A stretch of DNA of 64,000 nt from Paenibacillus cookii (lineage in GTDB: Bacteria > Bacillota > Bacilli > Paenibacillales > Paenibacillaceae). Below are positions 7,510 through 15,772 of this stretch, piece after piece. The notes beneath the pieces were generated by a model that saw nothing but the letters and a program-made list of their open reading frames with translations, had not been told where the DNA came from and made no database searches. The translations under genes were made by a program, and so were the position numbers. The stretch spans positions 156,700-220,699 of the forward strand of contig NZ_BORW01000005.1 in NCBI RefSeq assembly GCF_018333375.1. Direction: 5' to 3'. How positions within the stretch are numbered: the stretch's first letter is position 1; each line of letters opens with the position of its first letter.

Positions 7510-8406
7510 TCATCCGATAAACGGTTTTCCCCATAAAATATAAAAATCAAACGTCAGCCTAAAGGAGCTATGGGCGAGCAGCCCCCGGACCTGTTCCTCG
7601 GCGGCTTGCCAGGACAGCGGCGTCATCCGGAGCATGGCTTCCAAATGATGCGGCTCCAGCTCGGCTTCGTATCGCACGCGGCGCTGCTTCATGCCCGGAA
7701 AATGTTTGGCGAACAACGCGGCCGTATGTTCCGCAGCCTTCGTGCGGCGGGCACGCTCCCCGTACAGAAATTGCCTGAACTCCCGCAAATACTCCGGTCC
7801 CGGAACCACTTTCGCAAGCATGCCGTTCGGTTTGAGCAGCCGCCGGAATTCCCCGTAATTGGAGGGGGACAATATATTCGTGACGACGTCAAACGCTTGA
7901 TCCCGAAACGGGCTGCGGGCCAAATCGGCCACGACCCAGATGGCGCGGGCGTTTCTTTTGGCGGCCGTCACGATGCCCGGCTTGGACAGATCGGCCCCTA
8001 CCGCGACGATGTCTTGGTTCATGGCAGACTCCAGTTTGGCTTGCAAAGCGGATACATGCGATCCTTCGCCGCATCCGGCATCCAGCAGCGCCAAGGAGTC
8101 GGCCGGATCCGGCCGTATGTTGCCGTTGATGACGGAAAATAAATGTTCGAGCAGCAAATCGAAATATCCGGCGTCGTTGATCAGCCTGCGCGCCGCGAAC
8201 AATTCCTTTTCGTATTTGCCCGGCTTGGCGTTCGGCAGCAGATGGACGTACCCGTCGCGGGACAGATCAAAAAGGTGGCCGGCCGTGCATGACAGGCTTC
8301 GTTCGCCCGCCATGTTCATGGCCCCGCCGCAGACGGGACAGCGGAAGATGGTTGCGTGGCGGGCCAAAAGGCTCGCCAAATGATGCAGATGTTCTTTTTT
8401 GGACAA
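7510..8406 (-). CDS. rlmA: RlmA-type 23S rRNA guanine-N1 methyltransferase
   Basis: 298 residues from the TTG at 8406. A zinc site C-P-V-C (Cys23, Cys26) with Cys40 and His44 is followed by F-D-L-S-R-D-G-Y-V-H-L-L-P, the N-terminal hallmark of RlmA, then a class I SAM-binding motif LLDAGCGEGSH. RlmA methylates a guanine in hairpin 35 of 23S rRNA; the Gram-positive type can affect macrolide response. A longer frame to 8544 adds 46 residues unlike the family and has no ribosome binding site, whereas the TTG has GGGGTG 8 bp upstream. The exact target (G745 or G748) cannot be decided here. Confidence 0.82.
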   Translation of the reverse strand: MSKKEHLHHLASLLARHATIFRCPVCGGAMNMAGERSLSCTAGHLFDLSRDGYVHLLPNAKPGKYEKELFAARRLINDAGYFDLLLEHLFSVINGNIRPDPADSLALLDAGCGEGSHVSALQAKLESAMNQDIVAVGADLSKPGIVTAAKRNARAIWVVADLARSPFRDQAFDVVTNILSPSNYGEFRRLLKPNGMLAKVVPGPEYLREFRQFLYGERARRTKAAEHTAALFAKHFPGMKQRRVRYEAELEPHHLEAMLRMTPLSWQAAEEQVRGLLAHSSFRLTFDFYILWGKPFIG

Positions 8407-8763
8407 CGCAAATACACCCCATTCATTTCGTTTGGTTCGGGATCTTGCAAATCCCGGGTCAAATGAAAAAGGCGCAGCTAAATAAACCTCGGCTTCAGGC
8501 TTCAAAAAAAAGCGGCCGGGTCGATTTAAACCTGCACCTCTCATTAACGCAAACGAATGTAATGGATCATGGCCTTGCGTTCAGCTCCTTGCCCCAAAAT
8601 AGGCGGAAGCATTTTCTTCCGCCGTTCTATTGTAACACGAACCCGAAACAAGATAAAATCACAAGGATGGGGTTTATCTTTCCGGCGGCTTGATACACTA
8701 GAAATAAAGGTTGTAGATTTCGTGTCCGGACCCCAAAGGAACGTAAAGGAAATGGTCCGCCCA

Positions 8764-8794
8764 GGTTGACACCGGCAACTGTTAACCATATAAT
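8764..8794 (+). promoter_or_regulatory. consensus sigma-A promoter with palindrome, Rrf2 gene
   Basis: TTGACA (8766-8771), 17-bp spacer and TATAAT (8789-8794) are a perfect consensus. An imperfect palindrome GGTTGACA-N8-TGTTAACC (8764-8787, 7 of 8 pairs) covers the -35 and most of the spacer. It is a good candidate for the autoregulatory operator of the downstream Rrf2 regulator. Confidence 0.8.
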
Positions 8795-8816
8795 TACAGT
8801 ATAAGGAGGAGCAAAA

Positions 8817-9251
8817 ATGAATAGTGAGTTTAACATTGCCGTCCATTGTTTAACCCTTCTTAGCGTAAAAGAGGATCATATGGCTAACAGCGAGGAAATC
8901 GCCAAAAGCGTATGCACGCATCCTGCACGCATACGCAAGGTGCTCGGCCTGCTGCGCAAACATGGGTACGTGGCGACAAAAGAAGGCGTCGGCGGAGGGT
9001 ATCTGCTGAATCCGGACACCGAAAACGCGACGCTGGGAGACTTGTATCGTTTGCTCGCCCGAGGCTCCTTGAAGCCGGGCTGGTGCTCCGGCGGCGAAGA
9101 GCTGAATTGCGAGGTTGCGGCCAATATCCAGGGGATCATGGATCAAATATACAGCGGCGGAGAATCCGCGCTGGAACGATATCTGGACGGGATCACGATG
9201 AAGGACGTCAAACGCCAGATCGTTGAAGCCGGAACCGCGGACCCGGTTTAA
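8817..9251 (+). CDS. Rrf2-family transcriptional regulator
   Basis: 144 residues with the N-terminal winged helix typical of Rrf2 (N-S-E-E-I-A-K-S-V then R-I-R-K-V-L-G-L-L-R-K-H-G-Y-V) and G-x-G-G-G-Y-L-L in the wing. The region where IscR/NsrR carry three cluster cysteines here holds only Cys90 and Cys98, so a classical Fe-S cluster is doubtful; Cys11 and Cys33 are elsewhere. A YwnA-like thiol- or small-molecule-sensing role is possible. AAGGAGG precedes the ATG. The gene is monocistronic, between a consensus promoter and a terminator. Confidence 0.88.
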   Translation: MNSEFNIAVHCLTLLSVKEDHMANSEEIAKSVCTHPARIRKVLGLLRKHGYVATKEGVGGGYLLNPDTENATLGDLYRLLARGSLKPGWCSGGEELNCEVAANIQGIMDQIYSGGESALERYLDGITMKDVKRQIVEAGTADPV

Positions 9252-9269
9252 TATCGCAGTAATAGACAG

Positions 9270-9298
9270 GCAGCTTCCGAAGAAGGGGCTGCTTTTTT
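9270..9298 (+). terminator. terminator of the Rrf2 gene
   Basis: A GCAGC/GCTGC stem with an inner T-T-C-C pairing region is followed by six T residues, 19 bp after the stop codon. Confidence 0.8.
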
Positions 9299-9466
9299 GC
9301 TGCGTTTTTTATGTAGGGACGTGCAAAATCGATGGACAAAAAATAAAACCGTTTACGCTTCTGAGCTGTCTTAAATATACGGAAATGACAACATCCGTTA
9401 TCGATCCTGGAATGGTTCGATGAATCTTCACCGGCCGGTGAAAATGCAGGAAAGGGGTTAAGCGTG

Positions 9467-9993
9467 ATGAGCGACCCGGAACTTACGGCCGCTGCCTGCC
9501 AGGGGATGAAGAAGCGTTTTACGCGCTGGTATCCGGATTAAAGAGAAAGCTGTACGGCATTGCGTACAGCTATTTGGGCAATGAGGCGGACGCGCTTGAA
9601 GCCATGCAGGAAGCGGTGTGCAAAGCCTGGGCGAACTGCGCCAAGCTGAAAGAACCTTCGGCTTTCGAGGCATGGCTGGTCCGCATTCTGATCCGCTGCT
9701 GCATCGACGAACAGAAGCGGAGGAAACGGACCCTGCCGCTTACGTTCGACAAAGGTGAGCGCATGGCCGAGATGGTCAGCGACAGCAGGCTGGATTTGCA
9801 TCATGCGATGAGGCGGCTGAGGCCGAAATACAGGCATGTGCTTGTGCTGAAATACTATCAGGATATGACGCTTGCCGAAATTGCCAACGTGTTGGGCAAA
9901 CCGGAGGGCACGGTAAAAACATGGCTTCATCAAGGCTTGAAGCAGCTGCGAGGCAAACTGAACGCAGGGGGCGAGGTATATCATGGGGAATGA
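9467..9993 (+). pseudogene. ECF sigma factor with N-terminal frameshift
   Basis: The ATG at 9467, behind AGGAAAGGGG, opens a frame that begins M-S-D-P-E-L and stops at 9538. The rest of a normal ECF sigma factor (G-D-E-E-A-F-Y-A-L-V, then regions 2 and 4) is read in the next frame, which has no start codon before 9574. One extra base near 9495 would restore a full-length protein of about 175 residues. The intact anti-sigma gene overlaps its end by 11 bp. If read from 9574, the protein would lack region 2.1. It is either a recent loss, an assembly error, or (less likely) recoding; no slippery heptamer is seen. Confidence 0.75.
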
Positions 9994-11374
9994 ACAGGAA
10001 CGGCTGCTCGAGCAATATTTCGAGCCGGCGCATATCGCCAGGCGGAGAATTCCCGAACAGCGGCTTGATGCCGCGATCAAAAACGGAATGGCGCGAGGGG
10101 GAAAAGCCCAATACCGGCGGCGGGTCGGCAGGGTGGCTGCATCCTGCGCCGCAGCATTACTTTTGCTTGTTGCGGCTGCCGTCTATGTGCCCGAGCTGAC
10201 TTTTGGAGGCCGTTCGGCATCCTTGCAGAGTGCAGCCGAACGGCAAATTCCGGCTTACGTCGAATGGTCCGTCGGCAAACGGGGGATGCTGAGGGAAGCT
10301 TTGGATCAGGGAAAATATCAGGCGGTCGGCGCAACGGCATCCTATGAGGGGTACCATGTCACGGTGGACGGAATCATGACGGACCGGAAGCATGTCGTGC
10401 TGTTTTATACATCGAAAAGCGATCAAGGGGATCGGATCACGCCCGTAAATCCCGGCCTGTACACGAAAACCTACGATAAGCTGCCGTTTCGGCAATTCGT
10501 GCGCGACCATCGTCAAAAAACGGGATATTACGACGAGGGAAGCTACCGGGATATGCTGATCTTCGACCTGGCTGGCGGCACGCAGCTTCCGGACGAGTTT
10601 TATTTTTCGGGTAAGTGGAGCAACGGCGAGCCGGTAGCGACGCAAAAATTTCTGGAGGTAAAGATTCCCGTAGACCTATCCAAGCTTGCGGTGCTTGAAC
10701 GAACGATACCGGCTGGCCAATCGTTTGATTTGGAAGGCCAGAAGATCAAGCTGGAAACGATGGTGCAGGTTCCCGAGCGTTTGAACTTAAAACTGACTTC
10801 GGATGCCGGCACGCCTAATATCGCCCGTTTTTTGGATTGGGGACTCTACACGAAAAATGACCGCGGAAACATGCTTCAGCCAGCCATGGGCCCGATAAAG
10901 GAAAACGGCGAGCTCATCTTTAGTTTCCATGCTCCGGACTATGTGAAGGGAGACCCGCTTGAGCTGCGGGGATCAGGGATTGAAACGGCTTTTCGGGGGA
11001 AAAGGAAGCTCGTGATCGACACGAAACAGTTTAAGCTGATTCAAGCGCCGGACAGCAGGCTGAAGCTGGCTTCCATCGAAACGTCACACGAACGGATCCG
11101 CATCACCTCGGGGTTCCCGAGTTTTGATCCGCGGATTACCCGGTTTATGAAAGTAAATCCCGAATTCACGGACGGAAAAGGAAACAAGCATAAGTTGATT
11201 ACCAACAATGCCGAGGCGATTCACGAGGGGTGGAGGAAGGATGCCGATACCGGACTCGATGCGTATTATTTCGACATTCCCGGCAAGTCCTATCCGCAGC
11301 CCCTAACCTTCGAGGTGGAGGAATATCCCGGTACGTTCATCCCAAAAACATTCAGCCTTACGATTCAAAAATAA
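9983..11374 (+). CDS. DUF4179 anti-sigma-like membrane protein
   Basis: 463 residues: about 45 cytoplasmic residues, one membrane helix (about residues 50-68, A-A-S-C-A-A-A-L-L-L-L-V-A-A-A-V-Y), and a large extracytoplasmic part with DUF4179-type beta-rich sequence. Unlike the first anti-sigma in this window, it has no H-x3-C-x2-C zinc motif. It starts inside the end of the frameshifted sigma gene with GGGGGCGAGG upstream, so it should be that sigma factor's membrane regulator. It seems intact. Confidence 0.85.
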   Translation: MGNEQERLLEQYFEPAHIARRRIPEQRLDAAIKNGMARGGKAQYRRRVGRVAASCAAALLLLVAAAVYVPELTFGGRSASLQSAAERQIPAYVEWSVGKRGMLREALDQGKYQAVGATASYEGYHVTVDGIMTDRKHVVLFYTSKSDQGDRITPVNPGLYTKTYDKLPFRQFVRDHRQKTGYYDEGSYRDMLIFDLAGGTQLPDEFYFSGKWSNGEPVATQKFLEVKIPVDLSKLAVLERTIPAGQSFDLEGQKIKLETMVQVPERLNLKLTSDAGTPNIARFLDWGLYTKNDRGNMLQPAMGPIKENGELIFSFHAPDYVKGDPLELRGSGIETAFRGKRKLVIDTKQFKLIQAPDSRLKLASIETSHERIRITSGFPSFDPRITRFMKVNPEFTDGKGNKHKLITNNAEAIHEGWRKDADTGLDAYYFDIPGKSYPQPLTFEVEEYPGTFIPKTFSLTIQK

Positions 11375-11379
11375 CGAAA

Positions 11380-11416
11380 AAACAGACCGGGCGCGGCAAA
11401 CCCCCGGTCTGTTTTT
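11380..11416. terminator. bidirectional terminator
   Basis: A 12-bp perfect repeat AAACAGACCGGG/CCCGGTCTGTTT with an 11-nt loop sits between the converging DUF4179 and LOG-family genes. Confidence 0.9.
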
Positions 11417-11429
11417 GGCTTCATCTATG

Positions 11430-12011
11430 TTACGTTTGGTCGGGCTTGAGAAAGGTTTTGACGGCCGGCGGCTCGTAGGCGCCGAACTGGTCGAGCAAAC
11501 GGCCCGGGTCGGTGTCGACCAAAGCCATGGACAAATATTTTTCGTGCAGGAACTGCTCGCGGGCCATATGCTTGAAAAACTCGAGCAGAGGATCGTAATA
11601 ATGGTTGATGTTCAGGAATCCGAGCGGCTTGCGGTGCAGCCCGAGCTGGGCCCACGTAAAGATTTCGAAAAATTCCTCCATCGTTCCCGGCCCTCCCGGC
11701 AGGGTCATGAATCCTTCGGACAATTCGGCCATTTTGGCCTTCCGCTCATGCATCGAATCGACGATGATCAGCTCCGTGAGATGCTTGTGGGATATTTCCC
11801 TTTTGTCCAAAAACCCCGGCATGACGCCGATCGCCTGTCCGCCTTCCGCCAGGACGGCATCCGCGACCGCCCCCATCACGCCGATGCTGGAACCGCCGTA
11901 CACCAGCGTAATGCCGCGCCGTGCCAGTTCCTTCCCGAGCTGCTTTGCGCCTTCCACGTACACGTCCGACGCGCCTTTGCTTGAACCGCAAAATACGGCT
12001 ACCGATTTCAA
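11430..12011 (-). CDS. LOG-family nucleotide phosphoribohydrolase
   Basis: 193 residues from the TTG at 12011, giving M-K-S-V-A-V-F-C-G-S-S, the usual family N-terminus, with GGAGGAG 6 bp upstream. The catalytic signature P-G-G-P-G-T-M-E-E is present, as is G-G-S-S-I-G-V-M-G. LOG proteins cleave cytokinin-type or other nucleoside 5'-monophosphates to the base and ribose 5-phosphate; bacterial members are often annotated as putative lysine decarboxylases, wrongly. A longer reading from 12044 has no ribosome binding site. It is a single gene, with its terminator shared with the converging gene. Confidence 0.88.
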   Translation of the reverse strand: MKSVAVFCGSSKGASDVYVEGAKQLGKELARRGITLVYGGSSIGVMGAVADAVLAEGGQAIGVMPGFLDKREISHKHLTELIIVDSMHERKAKMAELSEGFMTLPGGPGTMEEFFEIFTWAQLGLHRKPLGFLNINHYYDPLLEFFKHMAREQFLHEKYLSMALVDTDPGRLLDQFGAYEPPAVKTFLKPDQT

Positions 12012-12045
12012 TCCAATCTCCTCCTCCAAAACGTTTTCTCTCATC

Positions 12046-12388
12046 TAGACATTGCCGATTGCTTCGGAAGCTTACGCTTTCCTGCCGGACTTACATCAAC
12101 GCGATCCAAGCCCGGAAACGCAGAGTCTCCCTCACAGCATGTCCGCATGCAAGAGGGCTCATGCGTTCACGTCCTAAAAATGGAAGAACTTGCGTTCCGA
12201 TACCATTATACCTGCAAAAAGTTTCGGCATAAAGGATGGGAATGGCAGCAAAGAGAACGGGGAAGGGCGTTTTTTCGCCGCCCGAAAAAAGCGAAGTTAG
12301 CGTTGCCCCGCGGCACGGAAAAGATTATTGTTAGAGTAACGGACAAGCGACATGGACACAGCAAGGGAAAATAGAATGAAGGAGCGGG
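12046..12388. other. intergenic region between LOG gene and pgl
   Basis: No supported gene. The right part holds a possible promoter for pgl: TTGCCC (12302-12307), 17 bp, then TATTGT. The rest shows nothing recognisable. Confidence 0.4.
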
Positions 12389-13444
12389 ATGAAAAGGATG
12401 AGCGACAACAAAAGATGGTTTTACGCCGGTACATACGCCGGGGCGGACGAAGAAGGCATTTTTCTGTGCGCCCTCGACATGGATAACGGCAGCATGGAAA
12501 TCGTGCGCGGAACGGACGGCATCGCGAATGCGTCGTTCCTTGCGCTGGATGCGGCCAAAGACCGTTTGTATGCCGTGAGCGAGACGGAGGAAGGCGAAGT
12601 GTACGCCTACGCGGTAGATGGGGAAACCGGCGAACTGCAGCTGCTGGACCGCAAGCCGACCCACGGCTCGGCCCCTTGCTACATCGCGTTAACCCGGGAT
12701 GGAAGCCACGTGCTGGCGGCCAATTATTCCAGCGGCCACGTGAACGCCTACCGGATCGAAGGCGACGGGAAGCTTGCCGAGACGAGCCTCGTCCGCCATA
12801 GCGGCAGCAGCGTCAATAAGGAACGCCAGGAAGGGGCGCATCCGCATTCCGTGTTCCAGGACCCGACCGGGACATACGCGCTGGTATGCGATCTCGGCTT
12901 GGATGAAATCGTGTTTTACCGTTTGGACGGCGGCAAGCTTCAGGAGCATAACAGGGTTAAAATCGCTCCGGGGGCGGGTCCGCGCCATTTCGAATTCCAT
13001 CCTTCGGGCAAATGGGCGTACGGCATCAATGAGCTGGACGATACGGTCAATGTGTATGCGTTCGATGCGGAAGCCGGGAATCTGGAGCTTTTGCAGACCT
13101 TGTCCGCATTGCCGGAAGGAGCCGCAACCGGAAGCAGCAGCGCGGACATCCATATTTCGCCATGCGGACTTTTTTTGTACGCCTCGAACCGCAGCGACGA
13201 CAGCATCGGACTGTATCACGTCGACCCGTTTACAGGGCTTCTCAAGGCGGTCGAGTGGGTATCGACGGGGGGCCGAACCCCGCGCAACTTCGCGGTCGTC
13301 AAAGGCGGTTATGTGCTTGCCGCGAACCAGAACAGCGACTCGGTCGTTTCCTTCCGCATCGACAAGGAAAGCGGACGGTTGACGCCGACGGGGCATACGC
13401 TTTCGCTGCCGAAACCGGTTTGCGTCGTCCCGGTGTATAAATAA
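12389..13444 (+). CDS. pgl: 6-phosphogluconolactonase, beta-propeller (YkgB/Pgl) type
   Basis: 351 residues, the length of the seven-bladed cycloisomerase/lactonase family. Repeated blade motifs are visible (A-P-C-Y-I-A-L-T-R-D-G, H-P-H-S-V-F-Q-D-P, G-P-R-H-F-E-F-H-P, T-P-R-N-F-A-V), including the conserved H-P-H and R-H residues. The enzyme hydrolyses 6-phosphogluconolactone in the oxidative pentose phosphate pathway in the cytoplasm. The start has AAGGAGCGGG just upstream; a second in-frame ATG is three codons further. It is a single gene flanked by its own terminator. Confidence 0.88.
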   Translation: MKRMSDNKRWFYAGTYAGADEEGIFLCALDMDNGSMEIVRGTDGIANASFLALDAAKDRLYAVSETEEGEVYAYAVDGETGELQLLDRKPTHGSAPCYIALTRDGSHVLAANYSSGHVNAYRIEGDGKLAETSLVRHSGSSVNKERQEGAHPHSVFQDPTGTYALVCDLGLDEIVFYRLDGGKLQEHNRVKIAPGAGPRHFEFHPSGKWAYGINELDDTVNVYAFDAEAGNLELLQTLSALPEGAATGSSSADIHISPCGLFLYASNRSDDSIGLYHVDPFTGLLKAVEWVSTGGRTPRNFAVVKGGYVLAANQNSDSVVSFRIDKESGRLTPTGHTLSLPKPVCVVPVYK

Positions 13445-13462
13445 TATTTTGCGTGCGGCTTC

Positions 13463-13497
13463 AGGCAGCTTTCGCTTGAATGCGAAGGCTGCCTTTT
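13463..13497 (+). terminator. terminator of pgl
   Basis: Stem AGGCAGC-T-TTCGC/GCGAA-G-GCTGCCT with a 6-nt loop, followed by five T residues. Confidence 0.85.
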
Positions 13498-13549
13498 TAT
13501 GCGGGTTCGCCGCCGTTTGAAAAAAGCCGCTTTTTTTCTAAAAAAAGGA

Positions 13550-13607
13550 TTGACGGCGCAAAGGGTCATGATTACAATACGAATATAACATACTAAACAG
13601 GTAGGAT
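13550..13607 (+). promoter_or_regulatory. cysPTW promoter and candidate operator
   Basis: TTGACG (13550-13555), 17 bp and TACAAT (13573-13578) form a strong sigma-A promoter. Just after the start point an inverted repeat ATACTA-N6-TAGGAT (13590-13607, one mismatch) could be the binding site of a sulfur regulator such as CymR, an Rrf2-family repressor known to control sulfate and cysteine genes in Bacilli. The operator assignment is inferred. Confidence 0.6.
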
Positions 13608-13740
13608 TAATCAAAAATAACAGCATTATCCGAATCACATCGTTCCCGCCGTACAAACGGAGGAACCGCCGATCCGAATGGCAAGATGCGCTTTTTTAGC
13701 ACGCGCAGATCATTGGACAGGGGTTTCTCCGTTTTTTTGT
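13604..13740 (+). promoter_or_regulatory. structured leader with overlapping terminator and alternative hairpin upstream of cysP
   Basis: Within the 205-nt leader three helices can be drawn. H1 pairs 13604-13611 with 13625-13631. H2 pairs GTTCC (13642-13646) with GGAAC (13662-13666) and CCGT (13649-13652) with ACGG (13657-13660). H3 pairs 13655-13667 with 13722-13734 over 13 bp (one G-U), has inner helices (13673-13680 with 13711-13717; GCGC 13688-13691 with 13703-13706), and is followed by seven T residues. H2 and H3 compete for the same bases, the hallmark of an attenuator. It does not fit the S-box or T-box consensus. Confidence 0.55.
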
Positions 13741-13789
13741 GGCTTGAAGCTTAGGCGGGGAACATCATTTAAGAAATGGGAGTGGGACC

Positions 13790-14902
13790 ATGATGAATCG
13801 CAAGGGGATCCAAATCGCAAAAAAAGGAGCGGCAATCACGCTCGCAGTGCTGCTGACGGCGGCGCTGGCCGCTTGCGGCGCAAAAAAAGAAGCCGGTGAG
13901 TCCGCAGCGGCGGGGGGACAGAGCCAAGGCAGCGAGGCCAAAAGCGAAACCAAAAGCGAAGCCAAAGAGATTCAATTGCTGAACGTTTCGTATGACCCGA
14001 CCCGGGAGCTGTATGAAAATTACAACAAGGCGTTTGCGGCGTATTGGGAAAAAGAAAAGGGGCAAAAAGTCACGATCAAGCAGTCCCATGGCGGTTCCGG
14101 AGCGCAAAGCCGCTCCGTGATCGACGGATTGGAGGCGGACGTGGTGACGCTCGCTTTGGGTTACGACATCGACGCCATCCAGAAAAAAGGGCTCATTCGA
14201 GAGGGATGGCAGGACAAATTCGAGCTGAACAGCACGCCGTACAATTCGACCATCGTCTTTTTGGTGCGGAAAGGCAACCCGAAGGGCATCAAGGACTGGA
14301 ACGACCTGATCAAGGGCGACGTGCAGGTCATTACGCCGAATCCGAAAACGTCGGGCGGAGCAAGGTGGAATTACCTGGCCGCTTGGGGATACGCCCTGAA
14401 GCAGAACAACAACGACGAGCAAAAAGCAAAAGAATTCGTGCGCGAGCTGTTCAAGCATGTGCCCGTGCTGGACACCGGAGCCCGCGGGGCGACGACGACG
14501 TTCGTGGAGCGGGGCATCGGCGACGTGCTGCTTGCGTGGGAAAACGAAGCGCTGCTGTCGGTCAAGGAGCTGGGCCCGGACAAATTCGACATCGTTTATC
14601 CTTCGGTCAGCATTTTGGCGGAACCGCCGGTGGCGGTCGTGGATAAAGTCGTGGACAAAAAAGGGACGCGCGAGGTCGCGGAAGCTTACCTGAAGTATCT
14701 GTATTCGGAGGAAGGGCAAAAAATCGCAGCGGAAAACTTCTACCGCCCGACGCTTTCATCGGTGCTGGACCAGTATAAGGACACGTTTAAAACGCTCGAT
14801 CTGTTTACGCTGAAGGATATTTTCGGGACATGGGACGAAACGCAAGCGAAACATTTTAACGACGGAGGGGTATTCGACGAAATTTATACGCCGGGCAAAT
14901 AA
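13790..14902 (+). CDS. cysP: sulfate ABC transporter, substrate-binding lipoprotein
   Basis: 370 residues with a lipoprotein signal peptide (lipobox L-A-A-C, Cys29) and a low-complexity K/E/S linker to about residue 60. The mature part has the Sbp/CysP signatures: [12 protein letters not shown] near the N-terminus, [28 protein letters not shown] and Y-L-K-Y-L-Y-S. It binds sulfate (or thiosulfate) outside the membrane and hands it to CysT-CysW. It is first in the operon and lies behind the structured leader. GGGAG precedes the ATG. Confidence 0.93.
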   Translation: MMNRKGIQIAKKGAAITLAVLLTAALAACGAKKEAGESAAAGGQSQGSEAKSETKSEAKEIQLLNVSYDPTRELYENYNKAFAAYWEKEKGQKVTIKQSHGGSGAQSRSVIDGLEADVVTLALGYDIDAIQKKGLIREGWQDKFELNSTPYNSTIVFLVRKGNPKGIKDWNDLIKGDVQVITPNPKTSGGARWNYLAAWGYALKQNNNDEQKAKEFVRELFKHVPVLDTGARGATTTFVERGIGDVLLAWENEALLSVKELGPDKFDIVYPSVSILAEPPVAVVDKVVDKKGTREVAEAYLKYLYSEEGQKIAAENFYRPTLSSVLDQYKDTFKTLDLFTLKDIFGTWDETQAKHFNDGGVFDEIYTPGK

Positions 14903-14932
14903 CGGGGACCGAACAAGGGAAGGGGTGAACGC

Positions 14933-15772
14933 ATGAGCCGAAGAAAAACGGGTCAAAGCCGGGTGCTTCCCGGCTTCGGCCTGACGCTGGGATTCAGCGT
15001 CGCGTATTTGAGCCTGGTCGTGCTGGTGCCGCTCTCGGCGCTGCTCATCAACTCGACCGGTCTCGACTGGGCCAAGTTTTGGCAGGTGGCGACCGACCCG
15101 CGCGTGCTTGCCTCGTACCGGATCAGCTTCACGACGTCGGCCGCGGCCGCGCTCGTGGATGCCGTGCTTGGCCTGCTGCTCGCCTGGGTACTCGTCCGTT
15201 ACGAATTTCCGGGAAGGAAGCTGTGCGACGCGCTGATCGATTTGCCGTTTGCGCTGCCGACGGCGGTGGCTGGCGTGTCGCTGACCGCCTTATATGCCCC
15301 GAACGGATGGATCGGCTCGCTGCTGGCGCCGCTTGGCGTCAAAGTCGCCTTTTCGCAGCTTGGCATCACGCTGGCGCTGATGTTCATCGGCCTGCCGTTT
15401 GTCGTCCGGACGCTCCAGCCGGTCCTGCAGGATATGGACCGCGATGCCGAGGAGGCTTCCGCCACGCTTGGGGCCGGCAGGTTCCGGACGTTCCGCAGCA
15501 TCGTGCTGCCGGCGCTAGTTCCGCCGCTGCTGACCGGCTTTGCTCTCGCTTTTGCCAGAGGCATCGGGGAGTACGGCTCGGTCGTGTTTATATCCGGCAA
15601 TATGCCGATGAAAACGGAAATCGCGCCGCTGCTCATCATGTCCAAGCTGGAACAGTACGATTACGCGGGGGCGTCGGCCGTAGCGGTGCTGCTGCTGCTC
15701 ATTTCGTTCCTGATGCTGCTGGTCATCAATTCGCTGCAGCGATGGTCCAGCCGGAAAAAGGAGGCGGTATAG
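14933..15772 (+). CDS. cysT: sulfate ABC transporter permease CysT
   Basis: 279 residues, six membrane helices, binding-protein-dependent transport fold. The EAA loop reads E-E-A-S-A-T-L-G-A-G-R-F-R-T-F, and R-G-I-G-E-Y-G-S-V-V-F-I-S-G-N is the CysT/CysU signature. It forms the channel with CysW. A GGGAAGGGG site lies before the ATG, 30 bp after cysP. The stop codon is directly followed by the cysW start codon. Confidence 0.94.
   Translation: MSRRKTGQSRVLPGFGLTLGFSVAYLSLVVLVPLSALLINSTGLDWAKFWQVATDPRVLASYRISFTTSAAAALVDAVLGLLLAWVLVRYEFPGRKLCDALIDLPFALPTAVAGVSLTALYAPNGWIGSLLAPLGVKVAFSQLGITLALMFIGLPFVVRTLQPVLQDMDRDAEEASATLGAGRFRTFRSIVLPALVPPLLTGFALAFARGIGEYGSVVFISGNMPMKTEIAPLLIMSKLEQYDYAGASAVAVLLLLISFLMLLVINSLQRWSSRKKEAV

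Noticed and set aside
13655..13672. T-box-like core GGAGGAACCGCC in the cysP leader
   Set aside because: It resembles the GGTGGNACCGCG core but has a substitution in it, and only about 70 nt of RNA precede it, too little for a Stem I with specifier loop.
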